The notes under the pieces: model-generated
What the model was told of the DNA's origin: nothing
The model's database searches: none
What the model saw: only the letters and a program-made list of their open reading frames with translations
Shown: positions 1 through 9,198 of the stretch, one piece after another
Layout: every line of letters begins with the position of its first letter
Position numbering within the stretch: the first letter of the stretch is position 1
Position numbers and translations under genes: made by a program
Source of the DNA: Halomicronema sp039027715
GTDB taxonomy: Bacteria; Cyanobacteriota; Cyanobacteriia; Phormidesmidales; Phormidesmidaceae
Direction: 5' to 3'
DNA: 64,000 nucleotides
Assembly (NCBI GenBank): GCA_039027715.1
Contig: JBCCJU010000004.1
Location: 1 to 64,000 of the forward strand

Positions 1-675
1 CAATTCACTAAGGGGAATTGGTTCTGGAATAAATCTTTCTCTTACCTGAATTCTTTTACTTGATTTTCCAGATATAAAGCTTAGCTTTTCTATTTCTGGT
101 ACGTATCTTCTGAGCTCTCTTTCAACTCTATCAAAGAGATCGTCTCTGTCTCCTGCCTTTAGCGAATCTAGAACCTGTACAACCCCTCTCCCATCTGCCT
201 TAACGCTTGGATTGGAAACTATTTCCTCTTCTTTACCTGCATTATCAGGCTCAATCTTGAAGATTTGAACCTCTTTTAGCTCCGGAATCTTCTCAAAAGC
301 TCTAATATCTCCTATTTCATTGTCAACTATTTTGAGAAAAGATTTGGAAGTGCCAAATACCTTTAACATCTGTTGATTTTTAAGATGTGATCTATGTTTT
401 GGAAAATCTTTTGTATACTCTCTATGAAATGATATAAATTCTGCGTTTTTCTCTATATATTCATAATCTTCCTCATTGTTTATAGCTCCTTCAGAACCTT
501 TTTCACCATAATGATCTATTGTTATCACGTTAGTCGGGCTAGAAATATATCTGAGCAGTCTCAGAAAGTTTGACTTTCCAGTTCCGTTTGCGCCAATGAG
601 CAGTGTGAAGGGAGACAGCTCAATGGTGGCGTTGCAGATGGATTTATAGTTTTGGATTTCCAGTTTGGTGAGCAT
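1..675 (-). CDS. AAA family ATPase (AAA_21/OLD-like), N-terminal part
   Basis: The frame is open from an ATG at 675 to the window edge, giving the first 225 residues; the C-terminal half with Walker B and signature lies outside. The start MLTKLEIQNYKSI followed by a Walker A GANGTGKSNF at about residues 29-38 is the usual opening of SMC/OLD-like predicted ATPases. Such proteins often act in DNA repair, anti-phage defence or as orphan ATPases, but the partner gene is not visible, so no role can be assigned. The gene is clearly more AT-rich and lysine-rich than its neighbours and lacks HIP1 sites, which suggests horizontal acquisition. The family is clear; the function is unknown. Confidence 0.8.
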   Translation of the reverse strand, partial: MLTKLEIQNYKSICNATIELSPFTLLIGANGTGKSNFLRLLRYISSPTNVITIDHYGEKGSEGAINNEEDYEYIEKNAEFISFHREYTKDFPKHRSHLKNQQMLKVFGTSKSFLKIVDNEIGDIRAFEKIPELKEVQIFKIEPDNAGKEEEIVSNPSVKADGRGVVQVLDSLKAGDRDDLFDRVERELRRYVPEIEKLSFISGKSSKRIQVRERFIPEPIPLSEL

Positions 676-699
676 AGGCGGCTCATTGGGAGGTGCGGC

Positions 700-766
700 A
701 GAACCTCGGTTTCTAACAATTCAGCTTTCAATTCTAATCATAAGCGAGAGAAGAAACCGGGGTTCT
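700..766. repeat. Long imperfect inverted repeat (AGAAACCGGGGTTCT type)
   Basis: AGAACCTCGGTTTCT (700-714) and AGAAACCGGGGTTCT (752-766) are complementary at 14 of 15 positions, separated by 37 bases, and the right arm runs into a T tract on the plus strand. It lies between the 3' end of acs and the start of the AAA ATPase gene, both on the minus strand. It may fold as a hairpin downstream of acs, or be a copy of one of the small dispersed palindromes common in cyanobacterial genomes. Confidence 0.5.
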
Positions 767-780
767 TTTTGGTGAGATAT

Positions 781-2751
781 CTACGCGCCCTGGCGCAGTT
801 TGTCGAGGACGCTTTGATCTTCCATGGTGGTGGCGTCGCCGACGATATCTTCACCGCTGGCGAGGTTGCGCAGGAAGCGGCGAATGATTTTGCCCGATCG
901 CGTTTTGGGCAGCGCATCGGCAAAGCGAATATCGGCAGGGCGGGCGATCGCGCCAATCTCCTGCACCACATGCTGCTTCAGCTCACTGAGCAGGTCATCG
1001 CTGGGGGAATGAGTGCTCTCTAGGGTGACGAAAGCGAACACCTCTTCGCCGGTAATTTCATTCTTGCGCCCCACGACGGCCGCTTCCGCGACAGCGGGGT
1101 GAGACACTAGAGCCGACTCGATTTCCATCGTGCCGAGGCGGTGACCGGAGACACTGAGCACGTCATCGACGCGGCCCATCACCCAAAAATAGCCGTCTTC
1201 GTCGCGACGGGCACCGTCTCCGGCAAAGTACAGATACTCGCCGTCTTGGGGGCGAATGTGTTCCCAATAGGTGCGGCGGAAGCGATCGTCATCACCGTAG
1301 ACCGTGCGCATCATGCTGGGCCAGGGATGCTTAATCACCAGATAGCCGCCTTCGTTATCGCCAACGGAGTTGCCCTCTAGATCCACGATGTCAGCCAGAA
1401 TGCCAGGAAAGGGTTTGGTGGCAGAACCGGGCTTAGTAGGTGTTGCCCCCGGCAGCGGCGTCAGCATAAAGCCGCCGGTTTCCGTTTGCCACCAGGTATC
1501 CACGATAGGGCAGTTGCCGCCGCCAATCACCTGTTGATACCACACCCAGGCTTCGGGATTGATCGGTTCGCCGACGGTGCCGAGAATGCGTAGAGAGGAA
1601 AGATCGCGGGCGTTGGGTTCCTGGTCGCCCATTTTCATAAAGGCGCGGATAGCCGTCGGCGCAGTGTAGAAAATATTGACGCCGTACTTTTCCACCACAT
1701 CCCAAAAGCAGCCGGGATTCGAGGGCCGGGGCACCCCTTCATACATCAGGCTAGTCGCGCCGTTCGACAGCGGGCCATAAACGATGTAGCTGTGGCCAGT
1801 GATCCAGCCGACGTCGGCGGTACACCAGTAGACGTCCGTATCCTTATGATCGAAAGTCCACTGAAAGGTCATGTGGGTATAGAGGTTATAGCCGCCCGTG
1901 GTGTGGACGACGCCCTTGGGTTTGCCCGTGGTGCCGCTGGTGTAGAGGATAAACAGCATGTCCTCGGCGTCCATCTCCTCGGCAGGGCAGTCAGCGGAGG
2001 CAGTGGGCTGGAGGTCGTGCCACCAGCGATCACGCCCCTCCACCATGGGGATATCTTCTTTGGTGCGCTGCACGACGAGGACGTGTTGGACGCTGGGAGC
2101 GGCGTCATTTTCCAGCGCTTTATCCACTGCGGCCTTGAGAGGAATCACTTTGTCCTTGCGGAAGCCACCGTCCGCCGTAATCACGACCTTGGCCTCGGCA
2201 TCGTTGAGGCGATCGCGCAACGCCTCAGCACTAAAGCCGCCAAAGATCACAGTGTGGGGCGCGCCAATGCGGGCGCAGGCCAGCATGGCGATCGCCGCTT
2301 CGGGAATCATCGGCATATAGAGGCCAACGCGATCGCCCTTCTGCACGCCCAATTCTTTCAGCACGTTAGCCATTTGACAGACTTCGCGGTGCAGTTCACC
2401 GTAGGTTAGCGTCCGTGAATCGCCCGGTTCACCTTCCCAAATCAGCGCGGCCTTATTGCGTCGCCAGGTGGTCAAGTGCCGATCCAGGCAGTTGTAGGAA
2501 ATATTGAGTTTGCCGCCGACAAACCATTTAGCAAACGGCGGCTGCCAGTCCAGTACCGTGTCCCACTTTTTGAACCAGTGCAGCTCCTGCTCTGCCAGCT
2601 CGGCCCAAAAGGCGGCCGGATCCGCTGCGGCTTTGTCATAAAGCTCCTGATAGGCTGCCATGCTTTGAATACGGGCAGCGGCAGAAAACTCTGCTGGGGG
2701 CTCAAACAAGCGCTTTTCTTGCAGGATGGATTCAATCGTTGGTTGAGACAT
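781..2751 (-). CDS. acs: Acetyl-CoA synthetase (AMP-forming)
   Basis: Activates acetate to acetyl-AMP and then acetyl-CoA in the cytoplasm. The ANL-family signature YTSGTTGKPKG is present, followed by the conserved DTWWQTETGG, the hinge-region SVSGHRLGTMEIE and the C-terminal PKTRSGKIIRR containing the lysine that is acetylated in characterised Acs enzymes. The protein is 656 residues from MSQPTIESIL, the normal length for Acs. The frame stays open upstream to an ATG at 2811, but that extension is not Acs-like, so 2751 is preferred. Acetate scavenging is a common cyanobacterial function. The gene stands alone and reads toward the ATPase fragment. Confidence 0.95.
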   Translation of the reverse strand: MSQPTIESILQEKRLFEPPAEFSAAARIQSMAAYQELYDKAAADPAAFWAELAEQELHWFKKWDTVLDWQPPFAKWFVGGKLNISYNCLDRHLTTWRRNKAALIWEGEPGDSRTLTYGELHREVCQMANVLKELGVQKGDRVGLYMPMIPEAAIAMLACARIGAPHTVIFGGFSAEALRDRLNDAEAKVVITADGGFRKDKVIPLKAAVDKALENDAAPSVQHVLVVQRTKEDIPMVEGRDRWWHDLQPTASADCPAEEMDAEDMLFILYTSGTTGKPKGVVHTTGGYNLYTHMTFQWTFDHKDTDVYWCTADVGWITGHSYIVYGPLSNGATSLMYEGVPRPSNPGCFWDVVEKYGVNIFYTAPTAIRAFMKMGDQEPNARDLSSLRILGTVGEPINPEAWVWYQQVIGGGNCPIVDTWWQTETGGFMLTPLPGATPTKPGSATKPFPGILADIVDLEGNSVGDNEGGYLVIKHPWPSMMRTVYGDDDRFRRTYWEHIRPQDGEYLYFAGDGARRDEDGYFWVMGRVDDVLSVSGHRLGTMEIESALVSHPAVAEAAVVGRKNEITGEEVFAFVTLESTHSPSDDLLSELKQHVVQEIGAIARPADIRFADALPKTRSGKIIRRFLRNLASGEDIVGDATTMEDQSVLDKLRQGA

Positions 2752-3627
2752 GACAATGGTGTGAGATTGCGAAATCTGGAGGCAGGACTGTCGCCGGCAT
2801 CCGCCTCCCAAACCATACTGTGTTTTCCGACACAGCTAAATCAGTCTGTGCAATTTTTTAACGTCCGCTGCGACTGTCGGCGTCAATCAGCGCCACCTGT
2901 AGGGATCCGCAGCTTTGAAAGGCTAAGTCGGCTGTGCCACGGCGTTCGAACCGATGGGCGGTGGTCAGCGCCTGTCTAAGTTGACTTGGCAGCAGCACTC
3001 GCGTCTATTTAACATGCATTCCATTTTGCAATGATCAGCAAGTCGCTTTAGCGGTGCCTGATATCACCTCTCGCTCACGGGCAAGATGCAAGCAGGCTGG
3101 ACCTCTGGCTACGCCAATTCGAGCGCATACTGCAGGCACGACAGCCTTTGAAAGGAGAAGTACTGCCGGCGGTGAGATTTGAACCAAGTGCTAAACAGCT
3201 TTACTAAAAATGTTCAAAAATTCTTGCCATGCATTATTGGCTGAAGAATTCAAAGCTAATATTGGCGAAAGTCCCCTAGCTACAATACTTTTATCCAAAT
3301 CTTCTTTTGGCTAAAAAAATCTGCGAAGTTTTGCACAGACGTTCAGGGTGTTTCACCTAAAAGATGTAGTAAGGAAGCAAGCTATGTGGCAAAGGAGATT
3401 ATTTATCCGCTTTTGTTGTCCCCGTTGCTCAAGCGATGGTGATTCTGTAGCCGTTAAAAGCTCCTTACGGTCACCAGAATGATCGCTAGACTTAATGGCC
3501 ACGGTAAAAACGCGGGTTTTGGCAAGCGATCGCCCACCGGTTTGTGAGTGACGTCTTGAGTCTGAGCATACTAAAAGAGCGTGATATCCAGAGCCGTGGT
3601 TTGCAGTCGAGAGAGTTAGCCGTACAC
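2752..3627. other. Long intergenic region
   Basis: About 0.9 kb between the divergent acs and the DUF4139 gene. It should contain both promoters, but no confident -35/-10 pair was recognised. It holds a 32-codon reading frame (3384-3482) listed separately and a tRNA T-arm-like string near 3166-3180 whose stem does not pair. Nothing else was recognised. Confidence 0.4.
3384..3482 (+). CDS. Possible small zinc-ribbon-like ORF or transposase remnant
   Basis: A 32-residue frame with an ATG at 3384 preceded by AAGGA at a good distance (8 bases). It contains a CPRC knuckle followed by SSDGDSV, reminiscent of the N-terminal zinc ribbon of IS1-type InsA proteins, but only one cysteine pair is present and the frame then stops. 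It could be a decayed transposase start, a tiny real gene, or chance. Confidence 0.25.
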   Translation: MWQRRLFIRFCCPRCSSDGDSVAVKSSLRSPE

Positions 3628-5241
3628 ATGCCTGATTTCGGTGCCAAGGTGGGAGTCATCCCAGTTGAGACTGATATTGTTGCCGTTACCGTCTATCCCG
3701 AACAAGCGCGGGTGACTCGTCAGGGGCAGATAGAAGTACATCAGCCGGAGGTCATTTTGGACATTGGGCCACTGCCCTCAACTTTGGCACCGCCGAGTGT
3801 GCAAGCCTATGCCCAGGGCACCGCCCGGGTATTGTTGCAAAGGCCAACGCTGGCGCCGGTGCCGCAGGCGGCTGAGTGGCAACGACAAGAAGAAGCCTTA
3901 GGCGATCGCCTGCGCCAGACCGAAGATCAGTTTCGTCGCTGTAAAGACAACCTGGCGGGGCTGAATCAACAGCAGGCTTTTCTCCAGTCCCTTTCCGACC
4001 GCATGGCCCATACCTTTGCGGAAGGGCTAGCCCAGCAGTCAATGGATTTGGCCCACGTAACGGCGTTTACAGACTTTTTTGAGCAGGCCCATCGGCGCCA
4101 CAGTGAAGCGATCGCGGCTCAGGAACGGCAAAAGCAGGAACTTGACCAACAGCTGCAAGAAGCCCGCCAAGCTCTACAACAGTTTCAGACCACCGGAAAG
4201 ACGCCCAAATATCGCATTTTGCTTCCCGTCACCATAGAGCGATCGGGTGTTTTAGAGCTCAGTATTGTTTATGACGTCATCAATGCCCAGTGGCAACCGG
4301 CCTATGACGTACGGTTGCAGGCCGATCACCATGGCTTGCAGATCGACTGCATTGCGGAAGTCCAGCAAAATACGGGAGAAAATTGGCATCAGGTCGATCT
4401 CAAAGTCTCGACGGCGGTCCCTGAAAAGACGCCCGCGATTCCAGATTCCAGCCTGCTAAACATTCAATCCGCTTTACAACCGAAGCAAACCACTAACTCC
4501 ACTACGAATAGCCCTCGCAAAGTCAAATCGCGTAGTCCGGTGCTAGACGAAACTTATCGCATGTTAGGAGCGCTGCCCGGCAGTGAAATTCCTGCCCAGG
4601 AGGAAGATAGCTGGGACGATGCGATGCTGCAGCCAGCCAACGCCATTATTTGTTTTGTCGCCACCCAGCCGGCGCAGGTGCCCAGTGACGGAGAAGTGCA
4701 TCGAGTGCCCGTGGGACAACTGCAGTTGGATAGTCGCCTTGCCTATGTGGCGCTGCCGCAGCGCTGCAGTTCGGCCTATCTGTGCGCAGCGCTCACCAAT
4801 CCCCCAGAAAAATGGCCCTTGCTGCCGGGGACGGCCTATCTATTTCGGGATGGTGGCTATGTTGGGGCGGAAAAGTTTGACTACGTGGCCCCAGGGGCGT
4901 CGTTTCAGCTGAGTCTGGGGTTGGACGAGCGGGTGCCGATTCAGCGGGAGTTGGTGACCCAAAAGACGGTTTCTGAAGATGGCAGAGATTTACGGTCCTA
5001 TCGGCTGACGATTCACAATCCATTCGACCAGGCAATTGACGTGACAGTGATTGAGCAAATTCCCACGGGGCGGGCGGGCGAAATTGAAGTGCAGATTATT
5101 AGCGCCAAGCCCGAGATAGATCTGCATCCAGAAGCTCAGTGTCAATGGGTCATGCAACTGGCGCCACAAGCGTCACAACATATTTTCTATCAGTATGAAA
5201 TTCGGCATTCACCCAGCGATCGCTACGGCCCGCGATCGTAA
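3628..5241 (+). CDS. MuiA family protein with DUF4140/DUF4139 domains
   Basis: The N-terminal stretch (VTVYPEQARVTRQG) matches the DUF4140 opening of the mucoidy inhibitor A family. A coiled-coil, glutamine-rich central segment follows (about residues 60-170), then a C-terminal beta-rich DUF4139 region including YDVINAQWQPAYDVRL. Length (537 residues) is normal for the family. There is no signal peptide or membrane segment. The molecular role of these proteins is not established. The frame extends upstream to a GTG at 3544, but those 28 residues do not look like the family and lack a ribosome site; an ATG at 3628 with GAGAG upstream is preferred, without certainty. Confidence 0.75.
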   Translation: MPDFGAKVGVIPVETDIVAVTVYPEQARVTRQGQIEVHQPEVILDIGPLPSTLAPPSVQAYAQGTARVLLQRPTLAPVPQAAEWQRQEEALGDRLRQTEDQFRRCKDNLAGLNQQQAFLQSLSDRMAHTFAEGLAQQSMDLAHVTAFTDFFEQAHRRHSEAIAAQERQKQELDQQLQEARQALQQFQTTGKTPKYRILLPVTIERSGVLELSIVYDVINAQWQPAYDVRLQADHHGLQIDCIAEVQQNTGENWHQVDLKVSTAVPEKTPAIPDSSLLNIQSALQPKQTTNSTTNSPRKVKSRSPVLDETYRMLGALPGSEIPAQEEDSWDDAMLQPANAIICFVATQPAQVPSDGEVHRVPVGQLQLDSRLAYVALPQRCSSAYLCAALTNPPEKWPLLPGTAYLFRDGGYVGAEKFDYVAPGASFQLSLGLDERVPIQRELVTQKTVSEDGRDLRSYRLTIHNPFDQAIDVTVIEQIPTGRAGEIEVQIISAKPEIDLHPEAQCQWVMQLAPQASQHIFYQYEIRHSPSDRYGPRS

Positions 5242-5323
5242 AATGCCGCAAACGAAGGGCACCTGGAGCGGATGAGTGGCGATCGCGCTCAGAGATGCCC
5301 GGGCCAGTCATCAGACTTGGCCC

Positions 5324-6487
5324 TCAATTTGGCGAGGCGGCGGTTTCTAATGCCTGTGCCAAAGTGTTAGAGACCACCGCGTCATCCCAGTTATCGGGCT
5401 GTTCGCCCATGCGCACAATCACCAGTTCATAGGACGGCATCACAAAGACTCGCTGCAGGCCCCGCCCATCCAGATGAAAAGCCTGGGGATCGAGATAGGC
5501 ATCGGTGGCTGTGGTTTCAACATTGGGATAAGCGGCTGTGCGGGCTTTGACCCAAATATGTTTGCCAAACGTGGCTTCCAGAGAGGAAGGCTGCAGCATT
5601 TGGGCAATCCAGTCCGGGGCAATGACCGACTGATTTTGCCAGCGACCTTGATTCCGCAGCAGTTCGCCGACCCGAGCCCAGTCACGGGCAGTGGCAAATA
5701 AACAGCAGAAGGTTTTAGGAAAACCGCCGGAGCGATCCAGCCAGAGGCTAGCAGCTTGAGCACCGATAGGCTGCCAGAGTCGGGTAGCGAGATAGTCAGC
5801 GTAATTGATCCCGGTAGCTCGCTGAATCACGATCGCCAATACCTGACTATTGACGTTGTTGTAGTCAAACTCTTCGCCCGGCGGTCGCACGCTAGGAATG
5901 CTGAGAGCCGTTTTCTCTACGTTGGAGCCGATGTAGAGATGCACTAAATCGGAAGCGGGGCTGGTGGTGCTGCGCTCGTTACGGAGTCCTGACTGCATGT
6001 ACAGCAAATCCCGCAGGGTGATGCGAGCGCGTTCGCCACGTTGCCATTCCGGTAGATAATTGGCGGCGGGTTCTTCCAAAGAGGCGATCGCTCCTTCAGC
6101 GATCGCCTGCCCTATCAGCAGTCCCACGATGGTTTTCGACATCGACATCGCATTGAACTGAGACGTGCGATCGTAGCCTTGCCAGTATTCTTCCAGAGCG
6201 ATCGTGCCTTTATGCATCACAATCAGCCCAGTCGAATGGCGCTCTGCCGCATAGTCAGCGACTGTGGCTAGGGCTGCCGCAAATTTTGCATTGGTGGGTG
6301 CCGCAACTGGGAGCTCTGGGGCAGGCTGACCCGTTACCTCTACTCTGGGTCGATACCAATTCACCGCCATAATGGGCTGCTCGGGGTACGTTGCTGCCCG
6401 ACTAATAAATCGCCAGTCGGGCAGAATTATGGCCGCGACGAGAACCCCAGTGAGAATAATTAGACGGCGGCGTTTTGGCAAGGACAT
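5324..6487 (-). CDS. Class C beta-lactamase-like serine hydrolase, membrane anchored
   Basis: 387 residues. A basic N-terminus and one hydrophobic segment (about 8-23) indicate an uncleaved anchor or signal peptide, placing the enzyme outside the cytoplasmic membrane. The S-x-x-K nucleophile motif is SMSK at 115-118 and a Y-x-N motif follows in FDYNNVNSQ, as in the PF00144 family of penicillin-binding-protein-like esterases and peptidases. The substrate cannot be predicted; the family includes esterases, D-aminopeptidases and cell-wall hydrolases. It is convergent with the DUF4139 gene. Confidence 0.85.
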   Translation of the reverse strand: MSLPKRRRLIILTGVLVAAIILPDWRFISRAATYPEQPIMAVNWYRPRVEVTGQPAPELPVAAPTNAKFAAALATVADYAAERHSTGLIVMHKGTIALEEYWQGYDRTSQFNAMSMSKTIVGLLIGQAIAEGAIASLEEPAANYLPEWQRGERARITLRDLLYMQSGLRNERSTTSPASDLVHLYIGSNVEKTALSIPSVRPPGEEFDYNNVNSQVLAIVIQRATGINYADYLATRLWQPIGAQAASLWLDRSGGFPKTFCCLFATARDWARVGELLRNQGRWQNQSVIAPDWIAQMLQPSSLEATFGKHIWVKARTAAYPNVETTATDAYLDPQAFHLDGRGLQRVFVMPSYELVIVRMGEQPDNWDDAVVSNTLAQALETAASPN

Positions 6488-6907
6488 TGGGGGTGGAGGG
6501 ATGATGGGGGGAGGAGCGAATGGCCGTTCGCTTGTACAGGTGGTGGAGTGAGAAATAAGTTTGAGTTTTTGCAGTTCTCAGTTTTGAGTTTTGAGTTTTA
6601 AGTTCTTATACCCGTTGTCTTTTCTAACGCTGCAGAGGTTAAGACTACAGGCATGGGGATGAAAACGGTTTCGCATCCACAATTAAAAATCTGAAATCGA
6701 GAATGGGTATTGACCAAAGGGCTCGCCGGCTGAGTTTGCCGGCACTGGCGACGGCGACACACTTACTTTACCGAGTTACCAATTTTCTGGATGAAAAGCC
6801 AGTAGCCAGAACCTCTTTTCTTGGCCGCGTGCTGATTTTCTTTTTAGCGATTTAAAGGTTGTCGCCATACACTGAATGAAGGAAACTGCCTGCTTTGTGC
6901 AAAAACG
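6488..6907. other. Intergenic region with short heptamer repeat
   Basis: Separates two divergent genes. At 6573-6607 there are about five degenerate tandem copies of AGTTTTG, a simple heptamer tract of a kind common in cyanobacteria. A GCCGGC pair around 6727-6744 can form a small hairpin. No further gene was seen. Confidence 0.4.
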
Positions 6908-8113
6908 ATGACTCATCTTTCTTCCTCCCAAGCTCAGAGCTGGATTGCGCTTTGGTGGCGGTCTTTAGGGCCGTTTGCGCGGACGCTGGTGCTGTTGCTG
7001 GCGGCGCCGCTGGCGGTGCTAAATGTGTGGGCGTTGGCGCAAATCTTTGACTATTTTCGCGAAATTTTAGTAGCGGTGATTGTGGCCTCGCTGTTAGCCT
7101 TTTTGCTGGGGTATCCAGTGCAGTGGCTGCGGCAGTTGGGCATTCGCCAGGGATTGGCTTCCATACTGGTCCTGTTAAGTGCGTTTTTGCTCTTGCTGAC
7201 GGTGGGCATTACGATTTTGCCGCTGGTCATTGAGCAGGCTCAACAGTTAGTGAATAGGCTGCCAGATTGGTTTGACTCTGGCAAAGGGCAGCTGCTAGTG
7301 CTCGACAATCAGTTAGAAATTTGGGGGCTGCCTTTTAATCTGGATGGCGTTATCAGTCAGATTAACGATCGCCTAAAGTCACAATTTGAAGCGATCGCCG
7401 GTGAGGCCCTTAACCTGACATTGGGCTTAGCGGTATTCACAGTTAATAAACTGCTGGATGTCGTGCTGGCAATTGTGCTGTCCTTTTATCTATTGCAGCA
7501 TGGCGACGAGGTTTGGGACGGCGTTATTGGTAGACTGCCCAACAAGATTCAGCAGCTATTTTCAGAAACGCTGCGGCTCAGCTTTCGCAATTACTTTTTG
7601 GGGCAGTTTGCCATCGCATCTTTGATGGGCATAGCACTGACAATCATTTACGTGCTCATGCAGGTGCCGTTTGGGCTATTGTTCGGGATTACCATTGGCG
7701 TCGCCGCCCTGATTCCCTTTGGCGGCACCGTCAGTATTGTCGTTGTAACGCTGCTAGTTGGGCTGCAGGACATTAGCATTGCCGTCAAAGTCCTGCTGGT
7801 GTCAGCGCTGGTGCAGCAGCTAATCGAAAATGTCTTGGCGCCTCGAGTGCTGGGCAGCTTTACGGGTCTCAATCCTTTTTGGGTGTTTATTGCCTTGCTG
7901 TCGGGAGCGCGGGTGGGAGGACTGCTGGGAGTGATTGTCGCCGTCCCTATTGCGGTGGTAATCAAAGAAGCCCTAGTCGCCATTCTGCAGGTCCAACAGC
8001 CCGCCGACAGTGCTGATAAATCGTCATCCGATGCCGCGATCGCGAACGGTAATAATGCCTCCAGTGGCCTGACTGAGGCCGAGGTGCCGGCGGCGTCAGC
8101 GGTCAAGGATTAG
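6908..8113 (+). CDS. AI-2E family transporter (PF01594 permease)
   Basis: 401 residues with about seven to eight hydrophobic segments in the arrangement of the AI-2E/PerM family: paired N-terminal helices, a soluble stretch around residues 110-165, then the helix-rich core with the conserved PFGGTVSIV and APRVLGSFTGLNP-type sequences. Some members export autoinducer-2 or act as sodium/proton antiporters; which applies here is unknown. The C-terminal 40 residues are a low-complexity Ala/Ser tail. It ends 11 bases before the RluA-like gene, so the two are probably cotranscribed. Confidence 0.88.
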   Translation: MTHLSSSQAQSWIALWWRSLGPFARTLVLLLAAPLAVLNVWALAQIFDYFREILVAVIVASLLAFLLGYPVQWLRQLGIRQGLASILVLLSAFLLLLTVGITILPLVIEQAQQLVNRLPDWFDSGKGQLLVLDNQLEIWGLPFNLDGVISQINDRLKSQFEAIAGEALNLTLGLAVFTVNKLLDVVLAIVLSFYLLQHGDEVWDGVIGRLPNKIQQLFSETLRLSFRNYFLGQFAIASLMGIALTIIYVLMQVPFGLLFGITIGVAALIPFGGTVSIVVVTLLVGLQDISIAVKVLLVSALVQQLIENVLAPRVLGSFTGLNPFWVFIALLSGARVGGLLGVIVAVPIAVVIKEALVAILQVQQPADSADKSSSDAAIANGNNASSGLTEAEVPAASAVKD

Positions 8114-8124
8114 CTTCAGACTCG

Positions 8125-9075
8125 ATGAACCAAGGCTGGACCTATCGCGATCGGGTGCCTGCAGCGGCAGCGGGACAGTCCGTGCTGGACTACTACGCTC
8201 AGCGCTACCGGCATTCCACCCGGCAGGCATGGCAACAGCGGATTCAGCAGGGACAGATCACCATTGAGGGACATCCTTGTCATCCGGCTCAACGGCTGCA
8301 AGCAGGACAGCAGCTAGCCTATCGTCGCCAGCCCTGGCAGGAGCCGGACGTGCCGTTAGAGTTCGAGGTGCTCTATGAAGACGACGATGTGCTGGCGATC
8401 GCTAAGCCATCGGGCTTACCGGTGCTGCCAGGCGGTCAGTTTTTAGAGCATACGCTGCTAAATCAGCTGCAGCGCCGCTATCCGCAACGCCCGCCCGTTC
8501 CAGTGCATCGTCTGGGACGGGGCACTTCGGGCTTAATGTTGTTGGCGCGATCGAGCGCCGCCCGCGCTGAGCTGAGTCGCCAACTGCGACAAAACAGCCA
8601 GACTTCAGCGCCCGATTTCCAACTTACCAAGACCTATCGCGCCCTCATTGGCCCCCATAACTTGCCGGATTCCTTTGCCATTACTGTGCCCATTGGCCCC
8701 GTAGCCTATCCTGGCCTAGGCACCGTTCATGCAGCTACGCCCCAAGGCAAGTGGGCCTACAGCCACGTTCGAGTTGTCGAGCGAGGAGAGACCCAATCCA
8801 TTCTTGAGGTCACTATCAAAACGGGGCGCCCGCATCAGATTCGCATTCATCTGGCGGCAGCGGGCTATCCTCTACTAGGCGAACCGCTTTACCGGGTTGG
8901 GGGTGTCCCGCCGGCAGCGTCAGAGCAAGCAGATCTGCCAATTCCCAGTGATTTGGGCTATTGGCTGCACGCCTACCGGCTGCGATTTCGGCATCCCATA
9001 ACTCAAGCTGCCATGACTTTGATCTGCTCGCCACCGTCATGTCTCCAGGTCGAGGCCTCACCCCAAGATGGTTGA
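8125..9075 (+). CDS. RluA family pseudouridine synthase-like protein with altered catalytic motif
   Basis: 316 residues. An N-terminal S4-like RNA-binding region (about 17-70) precedes the RluA catalytic fold, with the motifs EDDDVLAIAKPSGLPV, VHRL..TSGLMLLAR and KTGRPHQIRIHL all recognisable. In typical members the sequence is HRLD and the Asp is the catalytic nucleophile that acts on uridine in rRNA or tRNA; here it reads HRLG (residues 128-131, codon GGA). The rest of the motif is intact, so this is probably a family variant rather than decay. It follows the AI-2E permease gene closely. Catalytic activity is doubtful without the Asp. Confidence 0.82.
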   Translation: MNQGWTYRDRVPAAAAGQSVLDYYAQRYRHSTRQAWQQRIQQGQITIEGHPCHPAQRLQAGQQLAYRRQPWQEPDVPLEFEVLYEDDDVLAIAKPSGLPVLPGGQFLEHTLLNQLQRRYPQRPPVPVHRLGRGTSGLMLLARSSAARAELSRQLRQNSQTSAPDFQLTKTYRALIGPHNLPDSFAITVPIGPVAYPGLGTVHAATPQGKWAYSHVRVVERGETQSILEVTIKTGRPHQIRIHLAAAGYPLLGEPLYRVGGVPPAASEQADLPIPSDLGYWLHAYRLRFRHPITQAAMTLICSPPSCLQVEASPQDG

Positions 9076-9198
9076 ATGTCAGGTGCTTTGAAGCGCCTCT
9101 GGTGCAGCTTTCAGCCAGTGTCGGTAGGATTTTGGGCGATCGCCATACCACGGCTACCTACGCTGCTGCAGGGGAGTCCGGCTATGCTAAGGCAGCGC

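Noticed and set aside
1792..2409. Long plus-strand frame across acs
   Set aside because: It is the antisense shadow of the GC-rich acs coding sequence.
3155..3200. tRNA-like T-arm string (minus strand GGTTCAAATCTCACC)
   Set aside because: The flanking stem does not pair and no anticodon or D arm fits, so no tRNA or clear att site can be supported.
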